Below the pieces are notes generated by a model. The model was not told where the DNA came from and ran no database searches. It saw only the letters and a list, made by a program, of their open reading frames with translations. 27,036 nucleotides of DNA from Candidatus Wirthbacteria bacterium CG2_30_54_11 (GTDB taxonomy: Bacteria; Patescibacteriota; CG2-30-54-11), in NCBI GenBank assembly GCA_001873755.1, contig MNZT01000022.1:1-27036 (forward strand). Direction: 5' to 3'. The translations under genes and the position numbers were made by a program. Shown piece after piece: positions 8,908-16,299 of the stretch. Numbering within the stretch: position 1 is the stretch's first letter; each line of letters begins with the position of its first letter.

Positions 8908-8930
8908 AAAAGGGTCAAAAGAGGACAACG

Positions 8931-9479
8931 ATGTCGATCAGATTGAAAGACTGGGATTATAGTCATAACTGGTATTATTTCGTCACAATTTGTACTGGAG
9001 ACAAAAAGCCGTCCTTTGGGAATATCGCCAATGAAAGGATGAAATTATCTCCACATGGACTGCTTGCACAACAATGCTGGGCTGAGATTCCTTTTCATTT
9101 CCCATTTGTCGTTTTGGATGAATTTGTCATCATGCCGGATCATGTGCATGGGATTGTGATCATTGACCATTCGAATGGACAGGGCAATGGGAATTGTAGA
9201 GACGTTGCAGTGCAACGTCCCTACAACGGGCTTGCGGAGACTATGTCGGCGATATCGCCGAAGGCTGGTTCACTATCCGTTGTCATCCGGTCGTACAAAT
9301 CGGTGGTGACGAAAATGATAGGAATTGCCGACACTCACGCGCATTTTTCCTGGCAGCCCCGCTTTTTCGACCGCATCATCAGGAATGAACGAGAATTGGA
9401 TGCAGTGCGCGCCTACATCCGCAACAATCCGCTGAAATGGAAATTGGATCGAGATCATCCAGACAATATTGAGTTTTGA
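8931..9479 (+). CDS. REP-associated tyrosine transposase (TnpA_REP / RAYT, Y1 HUH family)
   Basis: This is a 182-residue single-strand-specific transposase-like protein. The HUH motif is His71-Val-His73 within VIMPDHVHGIVII, and the likely catalytic tyrosine is Tyr122 in VIRSYKSVVTK. The opening RLKDWDYSHNWYYFVTICT and the C-terminal FDRIIRNERELDAVRAYIRNNPLKW are typical of RAYT proteins, which are thought to bind and spread REP palindromes. Two such palindromes sit directly upstream and one lies in frame within the gene, encoding residues 89-98 between the HUH and Tyr motifs. The Shine-Dalgarno sequence is AGAGGA. It sits inside the glycine cleavage/lipoate block, same strand, and stops 4 bases before lipA, so it need not interrupt the operon. 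Confidence 0.92.
   Translation: MSIRLKDWDYSHNWYYFVTICTGDKKPSFGNIANERMKLSPHGLLAQQCWAEIPFHFPFVVLDEFVIMPDHVHGIVIIDHSNGQGNGNCRDVAVQRPYNGLAETMSAISPKAGSLSVVIRSYKSVVTKMIGIADTHAHFSWQPRFFDRIIRNERELDAVRAYIRNNPLKWKLDRDHPDNIEF
9196..9224. repeat. GTTGCA-type palindrome inside the transposase coding sequence
   Basis: GTAGAGACGTTGCA and TGCAACGTCCCTAC flank one G, with a single unpaired position. It is read in frame as residues 89-98 (CRDVAVQRPY) of the transposase, in a Gly/Asn-rich loop between the HUH and catalytic Tyr motifs, where extra residues are easily tolerated. Confidence 0.85.
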
Positions 9480-9483
9480 GAAT

Positions 9484-10341
9484 ATGCAGATCAAACGAAA
9501 ACCCGACTGGCTGAAGGTGAAACTTCCCAATACCTCTGAATTCAAACAGGTCAAAGGCACACTGACCCGCTATCAGCTGCATTCGGTCTGCCAGGAGGCC
9601 ATGTGCCCCAATATCACGGAGTGCTTCCACTCCGGCACGGCGACCTTCCTCATCCTCGGCGACGCGTGCACCCGGCACTGCCTGTACTGCAATGTGCAGC
9701 ACCGCAGGCCGGTCAGTCTTGATATCGAGGAACCGGCGAGGCTTGCCGCTGCGGTCAAGGAACTGGGACTCAAATATATCGTCATCACCTCCGTGACCCG
9801 GGACGACCTGCCGGATGGCGGCGCCAGCATCTTCGCTGAGTGCATCGAACGACTGCATGCTGAGGTGCCGAAGTGCAAGGTTGAAGTGCTCATCCCTGAC
9901 TTCCTTGGGAACAAAGCATCCTTGAACCTGGTCATCGCGGCAAAGCCAGATGTGCTCAATCACAATATTGAAGTGGTGAGGCGGATGTTCCCTTCGCTTC
10001 GCCCTCAGGGTGACTACCAACGTTCCCTTGAACTTATCCGTCGGGCCGCTGCCTCGGATACGATCAGCAAGTCAGGGTTCATGGTCGGGGTCGGGGAGAC
10101 GATCGATGAAGTACACGAGCTGCTTGAGGACTTGAAAGCCACTGGCTGCGAGCGGGTGACCATCGGGCAGTACCTCCAGCCGTCGCGCGAACACTGGACT
10201 GTGGATCGGTACTATACACCTGAAGAATTTGAAAACTTGAAGCACTATGCACTTTCGCTTGGCTTTACCCATGTCGAGAGCGGACCGCTGGTCCGCAGTT
10301 CATACCATGCCGCACAGGCACTTAACGAGGAACTAGTATGA
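9484..10341 (+). CDS. lipA: Lipoyl synthase
   Basis: LipA is a radical SAM enzyme that inserts two sulfurs into protein-bound octanoyl groups to give lipoyl, here most likely on GcvH. The protein is 285 residues from the ATG at 9484. It has both iron-sulfur sites of the family: the auxiliary CX4CX5C cluster (Cys36, Cys41, Cys47) and the radical SAM CX3CX2C (Cys62, Cys66, Cys69). The C-terminal RSSYHA motif is present. The opening KPDWLKVKLP is where LipA proteins normally begin, so I chose the ATG at 9484 over the TTG at 9469, although neither has a strong Shine-Dalgarno sequence. The transposase stop codon is 4 bases upstream, which may allow translational coupling. Its stop overlaps the next start in an ATGA. 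Confidence 0.96.
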   Translation: MQIKRKPDWLKVKLPNTSEFKQVKGTLTRYQLHSVCQEAMCPNITECFHSGTATFLILGDACTRHCLYCNVQHRRPVSLDIEEPARLAAAVKELGLKYIVITSVTRDDLPDGGASIFAECIERLHAEVPKCKVEVLIPDFLGNKASLNLVIAAKPDVLNHNIEVVRRMFPSLRPQGDYQRSLELIRRAAASDTISKSGFMVGVGETIDEVHELLEDLKATGCERVTIGQYLQPSREHWTVDRYYTPEEFENLKHYALSLGFTHVESGPLVRSSYHAAQALNEELV

Positions 10342-10634
10342 AGACGGCGAATTCGGTGTACAAGATCCCGCAGGGGAAACTGCTCAAGGTGTCGTTGACC
10401 TATGACGAAGCGGCGCAGACGATCAGTGAAGTGCAGTTGTACGGAGATTTTTTTATCCATCCGGAGGTATCGCTGGAACTGATCGAGCAGGCGCTTCGTG
10501 CGGTTTCTCTTCAGACAGAGTCCATCGTGCAGGCTGTCTCGGAGACGGTGGAAGCCAATGCGATACAGCTGTTCGGCATCACGCCTGAGGGCATCGCTCA
10601 GGGAATTTTGCTTTGCATTGAGGAGGGGAAATGA
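10338..10634 (+). CDS. Lipoate-protein ligase accessory subunit (LplB-like, C-terminal domain)
   Basis: This 98-residue protein matches the C-terminal accessory domain of lipoate-protein ligase A: it opens KIPQGKLLKVSLTYDE, then has YGDFFIHPEVSLELIEQAL. In E. coli this domain is fused to the catalytic domain; in Thermoplasma acidophilum it is a separate protein (LplB) that is needed for activity. Here the gene sits directly before the catalytic subunit and overlaps its start by ATGA at 10631-10634, and it overlaps lipA in the same way at 10338-10341. The order and the overlaps point to translational coupling and a stable LplA-LplB complex. The assignment rests on the GDFF block and the context; function is inferred. 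Confidence 0.8.
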   Translation: MKTANSVYKIPQGKLLKVSLTYDEAAQTISEVQLYGDFFIHPEVSLELIEQALRAVSLQTESIVQAVSETVEANAIQLFGITPEGIAQGILLCIEEGK

Positions 10635-11416
10635 ACAACGAACTAGGAGGTAGGAAGTACGAAATCCGAATTATTCGGGACGGAGCGCGCAAGGGCGCCC
10701 AGAACATGGGACTTGACGAAGCAGTTCTCGAAGGCGTCATCGCCGGGACCAGTCAACCGACCATCCGTCTGTACGGCTGGGAACCTGCGACACTGTCGAT
10801 TGGATATTTTCAAAGCTTGAAGTCTGAGGTCGACCTGGAAGCCTGCCAGCGCTTCGGCGTGGATGTCCTCAGACGCAGCACCGGCGGCGGCGCTGTGTTC
10901 CATCAGTTTGAAGTCACCTACAGTCTGGTTGCGCCGGTGGGATTTTGTGGTATACCTGAAGGTATCCTTCCTTCATATCAGTGCATCTGCCAAGGGATCA
11001 TCTGCGGGTTGAAACGGTTGGGCGTTGAGAGTCAGTTCGTCCCCCTGAACGACATCATTGCGAGTGGAAAAAAAGTGTCCGGAAATGCGCAGACCAGACG
11101 CAAAGGGATTATTCTCCAGCACGGGACGATCCTTCTCCGTGTCGATGTGGACAAGATGTTCACGGTGCTGAAAGTTCCGTCTGAAAAAATGAGGGACAAG
11201 ATCGTGCAGGATGTGAAGCAGAGGGTCACCGGGATCAGTGATGTCCTGGGGCGAGAAGTGGGCTTTGAGGAAACTAGTGAAGCCTTGGCATCCGGATTCG
11301 TCGATGCGCTGGGATGTACGCTGGTGCCGGGAGCCTTCACCGCCACGGAGCTCGCTCTGGCTGAACAGCTGGCACAGGACAAGTACGCGAGTGCTAAGTG
11401 GAACGAGAAGAGATAG
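10631..11416 (+). CDS. lplA: Lipoate-protein ligase, catalytic subunit
   Basis: This 261-residue protein of the BPL/LplA/LipB fold would activate lipoate or octanoate with ATP and attach it to the lysine of GcvH. RRSTGGGAVFH (81-91) is the family's nucleotide/lipoyl-AMP binding motif, and SGKKVSGNAQTRR contains the lysine that binds the acyl-adenylate (Lys147 or Lys148). The chain lacks the accessory domain, which is supplied by the preceding gene. With LipA present and no LipB in the window, the ligase may attach octanoate that LipA then converts, or salvage free lipoate; the sequence does not decide. Start ATG at 10631, with a GAGGAGGGG Shine-Dalgarno sequence inside the previous gene. Confidence 0.92.
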   Translation: MNNELGGRKYEIRIIRDGARKGAQNMGLDEAVLEGVIAGTSQPTIRLYGWEPATLSIGYFQSLKSEVDLEACQRFGVDVLRRSTGGGAVFHQFEVTYSLVAPVGFCGIPEGILPSYQCICQGIICGLKRLGVESQFVPLNDIIASGKKVSGNAQTRRKGIILQHGTILLRVDVDKMFTVLKVPSEKMRDKIVQDVKQRVTGISDVLGREVGFEETSEALASGFVDALGCTLVPGAFTATELALAEQLAQDKYASAKWNEKR

Positions 11417-11437
11417 ATCAGACTGCGCTCGTATGAT

Positions 11438-11540
11438 GTCATCCTCGCGAAAGCGGGCCGCCCTTGGCGAGCCTCGTCAAAGACGGGGATCCATCCTTTA
11501 TCTTTTTCTTTTCTGGATCCCCGATCGGGTCGAGGATGAC
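11438..11540. repeat. REP-like element with 10-bp terminal inverted repeats
   Basis: GTCATCCTCG at 11438-11447 is matched exactly by CGAGGATGAC at 11531-11540. Inside, GGGGATCCA and TGGATCCCC form a second inverted pair around a T-rich loop. It fills the lplA-lpd spacer and is open to translation in the lpd frame, which falsely extends that gene upstream to 11464. Confidence 0.75.
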
Positions 11541-11559
11541 ATTTTTTAGAGGTGGCAAA

Positions 11560-12909
11560 ATGTCAGAACTATACGATTTGATCGTGATCGGTTCCGGGCC
11601 GGGAGGCCATGAGGCAGCAGTCAAGGCGGGTGAGCTTGGCGCCCGGGTGGCCATCGTGGAGAAGGGTGAACTGGGCGGCACCTGCACCAATGTAGGCTGT
11701 ATCCCGACCAAGGCGCTGCTGGCCTGCAGCAAGAAGTACGCGGAGCTGGGCAAACTGAAACGTATGGGAATTTCGGTCGAGAACCCCTCGTTCGATTTCG
11801 CGGCGATCAAGCGCCACCAGGCCCAGGCCATCAGGATCGGCCGGCTCGGGGTGCAGCAGCTCCTGGGCGAAGCTCATGTCGACCTGATCTCCGGTGAAGG
11901 GCACATCACGGCTCCGGGCAAGGTGGAAGTCACTGCCGCAGACGGCACGAAAACTTTGCTGGAGGGCAAGAATATTCTGATTGCCTGGGGCTCTGTGGTT
12001 TCGCTTCTCCCCGGTTTCGAGCTTTCAGAAAGGGTTATTACCTCTGATGGGTTTCTCACACTCACTCAGCTGCCCGAGAGCATGGTCATTATCGGCGGGG
12101 GAGTGATCGGCGTGGAGTTCGCGACTTTCCTCTCCGAACTGGGGCGTCAGGTCACGGTGGTGGAATTTCTGCCTCAGATCCTGCCGTACGATGATGCAGA
12201 GACTGCGGGTTTTGTCCGCTCAGAGATGGAAAAATGTGGAGTGGTGTTTCATACGGCCACCAAGGTCCAGTCCATTACGGATACCGGTTCTGGCGTGACC
12301 GCTGTGGCGGTTGGACCTGACGGAGAGGTCAACCTCGAAGCCGCCTATTCACTCATGTGCGTCGGACGCAAGCCTTTGCTTTTTGAAGAGGAGCTTGCCG
12401 TTCTTGGCATCGCATACGACAAGCGCGGGGTCAAGGTTGACGAAAAGCAGATGACTTCAGTCCCTGGTATCTATGCCATCGGTGATGTGACCGGTGGGGT
12501 GCTGCTTGCTCATCGTGCTTCCAAGCAGGGCAAAGCGTTTGCCAGCCGGCTGTTCGGGGACGGTTTTGTCCGTTTTACAGAAGAGAGCGTGCCGTCGGTG
12601 GTCTATACCCATCCCAATGTCGCCCGGGTAGGAATTACCGAAAAGCAGGCCGCCGAGCAGGGTTTGACCGTGGAGATCGTGCGGTTCGACTTCGGGGCCA
12701 ACGCTCTGGCCCGGATCGAATTGATGGGCAGTGGATTTGTGAAACTGCTGTTTTCTGATACCATGCTTATCGGCGCCACTGTCGTGGGAGCGCAGGCAAG
12801 CGAACTGATCGCGCTGCTCGGGTTCATCGTTTCCAATCACCTCGGGAAAAAAGAACTGGACAGTTTCATTCTCGCTCACCCGACCCTGAGCGAAATTGTG
12901 TGGAAATAA
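11560..12909 (+). CDS. lpdA: Dihydrolipoyl dehydrogenase (L protein)
   Basis: This flavoprotein re-oxidises dihydrolipoyl-GcvH and passes electrons to NAD+, completing the glycine cleavage cycle. It is 449 residues from the ATG at 11560. FAD binding is shown by LIVIGSGPGGHEAA, the redox-active disulfide by Cys42 and Cys47 in GGTCTNVGCIPTK, the NAD site by VIIGGGVIGVEFA, and the active-site His of the partner subunit by AHPTLSE near the C-terminus. I place the start at 11560 (MSELYDLIVIG, with AGAGGTGG upstream) since the codons before it are translated repeat sequence. Gene order makes it the L protein of this system; no 2-oxoacid dehydrogenase E1 or E2 gene is present here. Confidence 0.95.
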   Translation: MSELYDLIVIGSGPGGHEAAVKAGELGARVAIVEKGELGGTCTNVGCIPTKALLACSKKYAELGKLKRMGISVENPSFDFAAIKRHQAQAIRIGRLGVQQLLGEAHVDLISGEGHITAPGKVEVTAADGTKTLLEGKNILIAWGSVVSLLPGFELSERVITSDGFLTLTQLPESMVIIGGGVIGVEFATFLSELGRQVTVVEFLPQILPYDDAETAGFVRSEMEKCGVVFHTATKVQSITDTGSGVTAVAVGPDGEVNLEAAYSLMCVGRKPLLFEEELAVLGIAYDKRGVKVDEKQMTSVPGIYAIGDVTGGVLLAHRASKQGKAFASRLFGDGFVRFTEESVPSVVYTHPNVARVGITEKQAAEQGLTVEIVRFDFGANALARIELMGSGFVKLLFSDTMLIGATVVGAQASELIALLGFIVSNHLGKKELDSFILAHPTLSEIVWK

Positions 12910-12925
12910 TTTTTTAGGAGCAGAC

Positions 12926-13846
12926 ATGACAGAAAAACAGATCGTGCACATCCCCATGGACGTACCCCGCGACATGCGCGGAGAGTATGAGAAAAACTAT
13001 CTGATGCTCACTCACGAGTCCGGCAACCTCATGCTTTTTGCCGGTGACCAGAAAGTTGAGCACCTGAACGATGACTTCTTTGGCAAAGATATCGCAGCAG
13101 AAGATGCTGACCCTGAGCACCTGTTCCGGATCGCAAGCAAAGCGAAGATCGGCGTGTTCGCGGCTCAGCTGGGCCTCATCGCCCGTTATGGCGAGAGCTA
13201 TCCAGAGGTTCCATACCTGGTCAAAGTAAATTCCAAGTCTCCCATCGTACCTACCGAACAGGAAGACCCGTTCAGCAACCAATGGTATGACATCCAGCAG
13301 GTCGTGGAGTTCAAGGAGAACAGTGGCCTCAATATCCTTGGTGTCGGCTACACGGTCTACCTCGGCAGCGAGTACGAGAACCAGCAGCTGCAGCAGGCCG
13401 CCCAGGTCATCTACGAAGCGCATCAGAACGGCCTGATCTCGGTACTCTGGATGTATCCACGCGGCAAAGCCGTGAAGGACGAACGGGACCCGCACCTCGT
13501 AGCCGGAGCGACTGGTACCGCAGCGTGCCTGGGCACCGATTTCGTCAAAGTGAACTTCCCGAAGAAAGCCGGCGTCGATATCTACGCCGCGTTCCAGGAA
13601 GCGGTCAAGTCGGCCGGCCGGACCAAGGTCGTCTGTGCAGGCGGCGGCTCCCAGGACGCCAAGAGCTTCCTCCAGTCTCTACATGACCAGATCCATGTGA
13701 GCGGAGCCTCGGGCAATGCCACCGGCCGCAACATCCATCAGCGTCCCCTGGACGAGGCTGTAAGGCTGACCAATGCTATCTACGCGATCACGGTAGAAGG
13801 CGCGACTGTTGAGCAGGCGTTGAATGTTTACAAAGGGCAGAAATAA
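12926..13846 (+). CDS. Class I fructose-bisphosphate aldolase, DhnA/FbaB type
   Basis: This 306-residue Schiff-base aldolase is predicted to cleave or form fructose 1,6-bisphosphate. The block LMLFAGDQKVEH (Asp41, Lys43) and TDFVKVNFPKKAG (Lys208, likely the Schiff-base lysine) fit the archaeal-type class I aldolase family, which also includes LsrF-like aldolases with other substrates. The C-terminal part has VVCAGGGSQD, typical of the phosphate-binding end of the barrel. The start at 12926 has AGGAG 5 bases upstream; the frame is open earlier, to 12896, but that region overlaps the end of lpdA and lacks a Shine-Dalgarno sequence. It lies 16 bases after lpdA, so it is probably the last gene of the same transcript. 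Confidence 0.88.
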   Translation: MTEKQIVHIPMDVPRDMRGEYEKNYLMLTHESGNLMLFAGDQKVEHLNDDFFGKDIAAEDADPEHLFRIASKAKIGVFAAQLGLIARYGESYPEVPYLVKVNSKSPIVPTEQEDPFSNQWYDIQQVVEFKENSGLNILGVGYTVYLGSEYENQQLQQAAQVIYEAHQNGLISVLWMYPRGKAVKDERDPHLVAGATGTAACLGTDFVKVNFPKKAGVDIYAAFQEAVKSAGRTKVVCAGGGSQDAKSFLQSLHDQIHVSGASGNATGRNIHQRPLDEAVRLTNAIYAITVEGATVEQALNVYKGQK

Positions 13847-13847
13847 G

Positions 13848-13874
13848 CCCCTCAGTTCGGATACCTGTGAGGGG
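13848..13874 (+). terminator. Possible weak terminator after the aldolase gene
   Basis: CCCCTCA and TGAGGGG form a 7-bp stem starting one base after the aldolase stop codon. The loop is 13 bases and only two T residues follow, so intrinsic termination would be inefficient. Confidence 0.3.
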
Positions 13875-13896
13875 TTGCATCGCGACCTCCGTGTTT

Positions 13897-14013
13897 CGTC
13901 ATGCTGAACTTGTTTGCCCGCCGGAGCTTCAGCGAAGGAGGGTTTCAGCATCTCCAGATAAGACAGGATAGACCCTGAAACCAGAGAGACCCCGAAACAA
14001 GTTCGGGGTGACG
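13897..14013. repeat. GTCA..CTGAAC-type repeat element upstream of gpmA
   Basis: CGTCATGCTGAACTTGTTT at 13897-13915 and AAACAAGTTCGGGGTGACG at 13995-14013 are 19-bp terminal inverted repeats with three mismatches. The ends resemble those at 21415-21528 and 21551-21642, so this is one member of a dispersed family. The 217-base spacer holds no gene. Confidence 0.7.
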
Positions 14014-14063
14014 GATGATCAGAGGAGAACGGATGTGCTGTTTTGTTGATTCTTTGAGGACCA

Positions 14064-14810
14064 ATGATGTTGAAGCTTGTCTTGATCCGTCACGGGCAGA
14101 GCCAGTGGAATCTGGAGAACCGGTTCACCGGGTGGACCGATGTCGATATTTCAGAGACAGGGGTAAAGGAGGCACATCACGCGGCTGAGCTCCTAAAAGA
14201 GGGAGGTTATACCTTCGACCTCTGTTACACTTCGCTGCTCAAACGCGCTATTCGTACCGGTTGGATCGTGCTCGATGATTTGGACCTCATGTGGATACCG
14301 GTGGTACGCGCCTGGGAACTGAATGAGCGGCACTATGGTGCTCTCCAGGGGCTGGACAAGAGCGAAACCGCGCAGAAGCACGGCGAAGAGCAGTTCTTCA
14401 TCTGGCGGCGAAGCTATGACGTGCCGCCGCCAGCGCTTATGCTCGATGATCCGCGGCATCCGCGGTTCGACCGGCGGTACGTCGGCCTGAGCGAAAAGCA
14501 ACTTCCCTGTACCGAGTGTCTAAAGGATACCGTGAACCGGGTCGTCCCGTACTACGAACAGACGATCGTGCCTGCGTTGCGCGAGGGGAAACGGGTGCTC
14601 ATCGCTGCTCACGGGAATAGCCTCCGGGCCCTGGTCAAATATCTGGACCACGTATCCGATGAGGATATCACGGGTCTGAACATCCCCACCGGTATCCCGC
14701 TCGTCTATGAGCTTGACGACAACTTGAAATCTGTCCGCCACTGCTACCTCGAGGACGAGGCCAAAGTGAAGGCTGCCATGGAGGCAGTAGCGAGCCAGGG
14801 GAAGAAATAA
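14064..14810 (+). CDS. gpmA: 2,3-bisphosphoglycerate-dependent phosphoglycerate mutase
   Basis: This enzyme interconverts 3- and 2-phosphoglycerate in glycolysis and gluconeogenesis. The protein is 248 residues, close to the 250 of E. coli GpmA. LVLIRHGQSQWN gives the phosphorylated histidine (His10), NRFTGWTDVDISETG and WELNERHYGALQGLDK are hallmark blocks, and AAHGNSLRALVKYLD carries the second active-site His. Two ATG codons are adjacent (14064 and 14067) behind GAGG at 14056-14059; either could be used. It has its own strong terminator at 14834-14886. With the aldolase upstream it suggests a working lower glycolysis. Confidence 0.96.
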   Translation: MMLKLVLIRHGQSQWNLENRFTGWTDVDISETGVKEAHHAAELLKEGGYTFDLCYTSLLKRAIRTGWIVLDDLDLMWIPVVRAWELNERHYGALQGLDKSETAQKHGEEQFFIWRRSYDVPPPALMLDDPRHPRFDRRYVGLSEKQLPCTECLKDTVNRVVPYYEQTIVPALREGKRVLIAAHGNSLRALVKYLDHVSDEDITGLNIPTGIPLVYELDDNLKSVRHCYLEDEAKVKAAMEAVASQGKK

Positions 14811-14833
14811 CTGATGATCGAACGGGACTATCG

Positions 14834-14886
14834 GATCGTCTCTGCGCTTCAAGTCTAGAACTTGAAGCCGGAGACGATCTTTTTTT
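14834..14886 (+). terminator. Strong terminator of gpmA, overlapping the opposing HD gene
   Basis: The outer stem GATCGTCTC/GAGACGATC (14834-14842 with 14871-14879) and the inner stem CTTCAAGT/ACTTGAAG (14847-14854 with 14860-14867) are followed by seven T residues at 14880-14886. The leftward HD gene ends inside the loop (stop at 14855-14857), so its last dozen codons are also the terminator; the T run is its Lys-rich KEKK stretch. Confidence 0.85.
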
Positions 14887-15628
14887 CTTTGCCTTCGCCG
14901 ATCAGGACCTCGATCTCGACCAGGTCGCGGATTGAGGAATTGGCGAGTTTGCGTTTCAGCAGTTCATCCACCTGAAAGATGCCGGCGGAATTGTGCATGG
15001 AGATCTTGATCATGATGGGCTTCTGTGCCCCCTGGAGGATCTCGATCTTGTGTACGGCCAGGGAGGAGACGGAGTAGATGTTGATCTCGCCGGCTTCAAA
15101 GGCTATGCGGGAGCGCCCCTCGGTCATGTCGAGCGCGTCCGCGACCTTGACCACGCCGGCTTCCACGGTGTAGCACTTCGTCGACCCGTTGTGCGCGATC
15201 ATGGCGTGGAGGATTTCGGAGCGCAGGATGATGACTTCGTCTGGTTCGTACACCGGGCTCAGGAGCCGGTCGATGATAGGGGCGGCGAGTGCGATGCTGA
15301 AGGCTTCATGTCCTTCTCTGTGCACGGACATGCCGATATCGTGGAGCAGGGAGGCGAGGAACACTATTACCTCGGCGTCGTCATACTCCATCTCATAGTC
15401 TTTTTCCACGCCGGTCTGGACCTCGTTCTGGTGCAGGAGCCTCAGGATGCGGAGCGCGATATTGGTCACGATGCGGATATGCACGGCGCCATGGTCGGGC
15501 ATGCCGGTGCGGTCGACCGCATTGATATTGACGCATTTGTAGAGCTGTCCGATCTCGCGGTCTTTGTGCACGAGTTCGGCGACCGCTTTGAGTTTGCTGT
15601 TTTTATGTGCGGGGATAGTGATCTTCAT
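14855..15628 (-). CDS. HD-domain metal-dependent phosphohydrolase
   Basis: This is a 257-residue protein from the ATG at 15628, which has AAAGG 7 bases upstream; an upstream in-frame ATG at 15691 lacks a good site. The HD core is visible: HGAVHIRIV, LLHDIGMSVHREGHEA (the His-Asp metal pair), HAMIAHN and VVKVADALDM. Such proteins hydrolyse phosphate esters, nucleotides or cyclic nucleotides, and the substrate cannot be told from the sequence. The N-terminal 40 residues and the C-terminal 60, of mixed strand and helix character, are outside the core. The gene converges on gpmA and its end doubles as the gpmA terminator. It is divergent from rubrerythrin, with 146 bases between the starts. Confidence 0.85.
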   Translation of the reverse strand: MKITIPAHKNSKLKAVAELVHKDREIGQLYKCVNINAVDRTGMPDHGAVHIRIVTNIALRILRLLHQNEVQTGVEKDYEMEYDDAEVIVFLASLLHDIGMSVHREGHEAFSIALAAPIIDRLLSPVYEPDEVIILRSEILHAMIAHNGSTKCYTVEAGVVKVADALDMTEGRSRIAFEAGEINIYSVSSLAVHKIEILQGAQKPIMIKISMHNSAGIFQVDELLKRKLANSSIRDLVEIEVLIGEGKEKKIVSGFKF

Positions 15629-15710
15629 CGGATAACCTTTGTTTTGATAGTAGATCAAGGCAAGTCTATCTGAGCTTTGGGCTTCTGGCAAGGATACGGG
15701 CTGGGGCAGC

Positions 15711-15739
15711 TTGACAATGCACTAGCTTGCCAGTAGGGT
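15711..15739 (+). promoter_or_regulatory. Promoter of the rubrerythrin gene
   Basis: A consensus -35 TTGACA (15711-15716) is followed after 17 bases by TAGGGT (15734-15739), which keeps the first two and the last positions of the -10 consensus. A very strong AGGAGG lies at 15763-15768 before the ATG at 15775. Confidence 0.5.
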
Positions 15740-15774
15740 ACCTCAGGATAATTGATCTATAGAGGAGGTAGGAA

Positions 15775-16275
15775 ATGCCCAAGGCTCTCGACGATCTGAT
15801 GGCTGCTTTTGCCGGTGAGTCCCAGGCCAACCGCAAGTATCTGTCGTACGCGCGCAAGGCTGAGGAAGATGGCTATCCGCAGGCCGCCAAACTGTTCCGT
15901 GCCGCTGCTCATGCCGAGACCGTCCATGCGCTCAATCACTTCCGGGCGGCCGGCGAGATCAAGACCACCACCGAGAATCTGCAGACCGCCATCGCCGGTG
16001 AGAATTATGAGGTCACCAGCATGTACCCTGCTTTTATCAAAGATGCCGAAGCCGAGTTCCATAAGAATGCAGTGCGCAGCTTCAAGCTCGCCTACGAGGT
16101 AGAGCAGGTGCACGAATCGCTTTATCGCGAGATGGCCGGCAATCTCGAGGAAGAGGGCAAGGAAAGCTACAGCTACTTCGTTTGCCCGGTTTGCGGATAT
16201 ACCCATGCCCGGCGGGCGCCTGACTCCTGTCCGGTTTGCGGAATCGTGGGGGGGAAGTTTGAGAAGATCGATTGA
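15775..16275 (+). CDS. rbr: Rubrerythrin
   Basis: Rubrerythrin reduces hydrogen peroxide in anaerobes, using electrons that pass through its rubredoxin domain to a diiron centre. The protein is 166 residues. Its four-helix ferritin-like domain carries the metal ligands in GESQANRKY, AAHAETVHA and YEVEQVHESLY. The C-terminal rubredoxin-like domain has two Cys pairs, VCPVCGY and SCPVCG. The gene has an unusually strong ribosome binding site (AGAGGAGGT) and its own promoter and terminator, so it looks like a highly expressed single-gene unit. It is the main evidence in the window for an anaerobic or microaerobic life with oxygen exposure. Confidence 0.96.
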   Translation: MPKALDDLMAAFAGESQANRKYLSYARKAEEDGYPQAAKLFRAAAHAETVHALNHFRAAGEIKTTTENLQTAIAGENYEVTSMYPAFIKDAEAEFHKNAVRSFKLAYEVEQVHESLYREMAGNLEEEGKESYSYFVCPVCGYTHARRAPDSCPVCGIVGGKFEKID

Positions 16276-16299
16276 ATGACAGGTTTGCGGCCGATTTTC

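Noticed and set aside
8931..9479. Transposase as a disruption of the glycine cleavage operon
   Set aside because: It is on the same strand, stops 4 bases before lipA and no terminator is visible, so read-through is plausible.
11464..11559. N-terminal extension or signal peptide of dihydrolipoyl dehydrogenase
   Set aside because: The 32 extra codons are translated REP sequence; a ribosome site and the family's normal start are at 11560.
14993..15673. Rightward 226-codon frame opposite the HD phosphohydrolase
   Set aside because: It is rich in His/Asp/Gly as expected from the complement; the leftward frame carries the full HD motif set.
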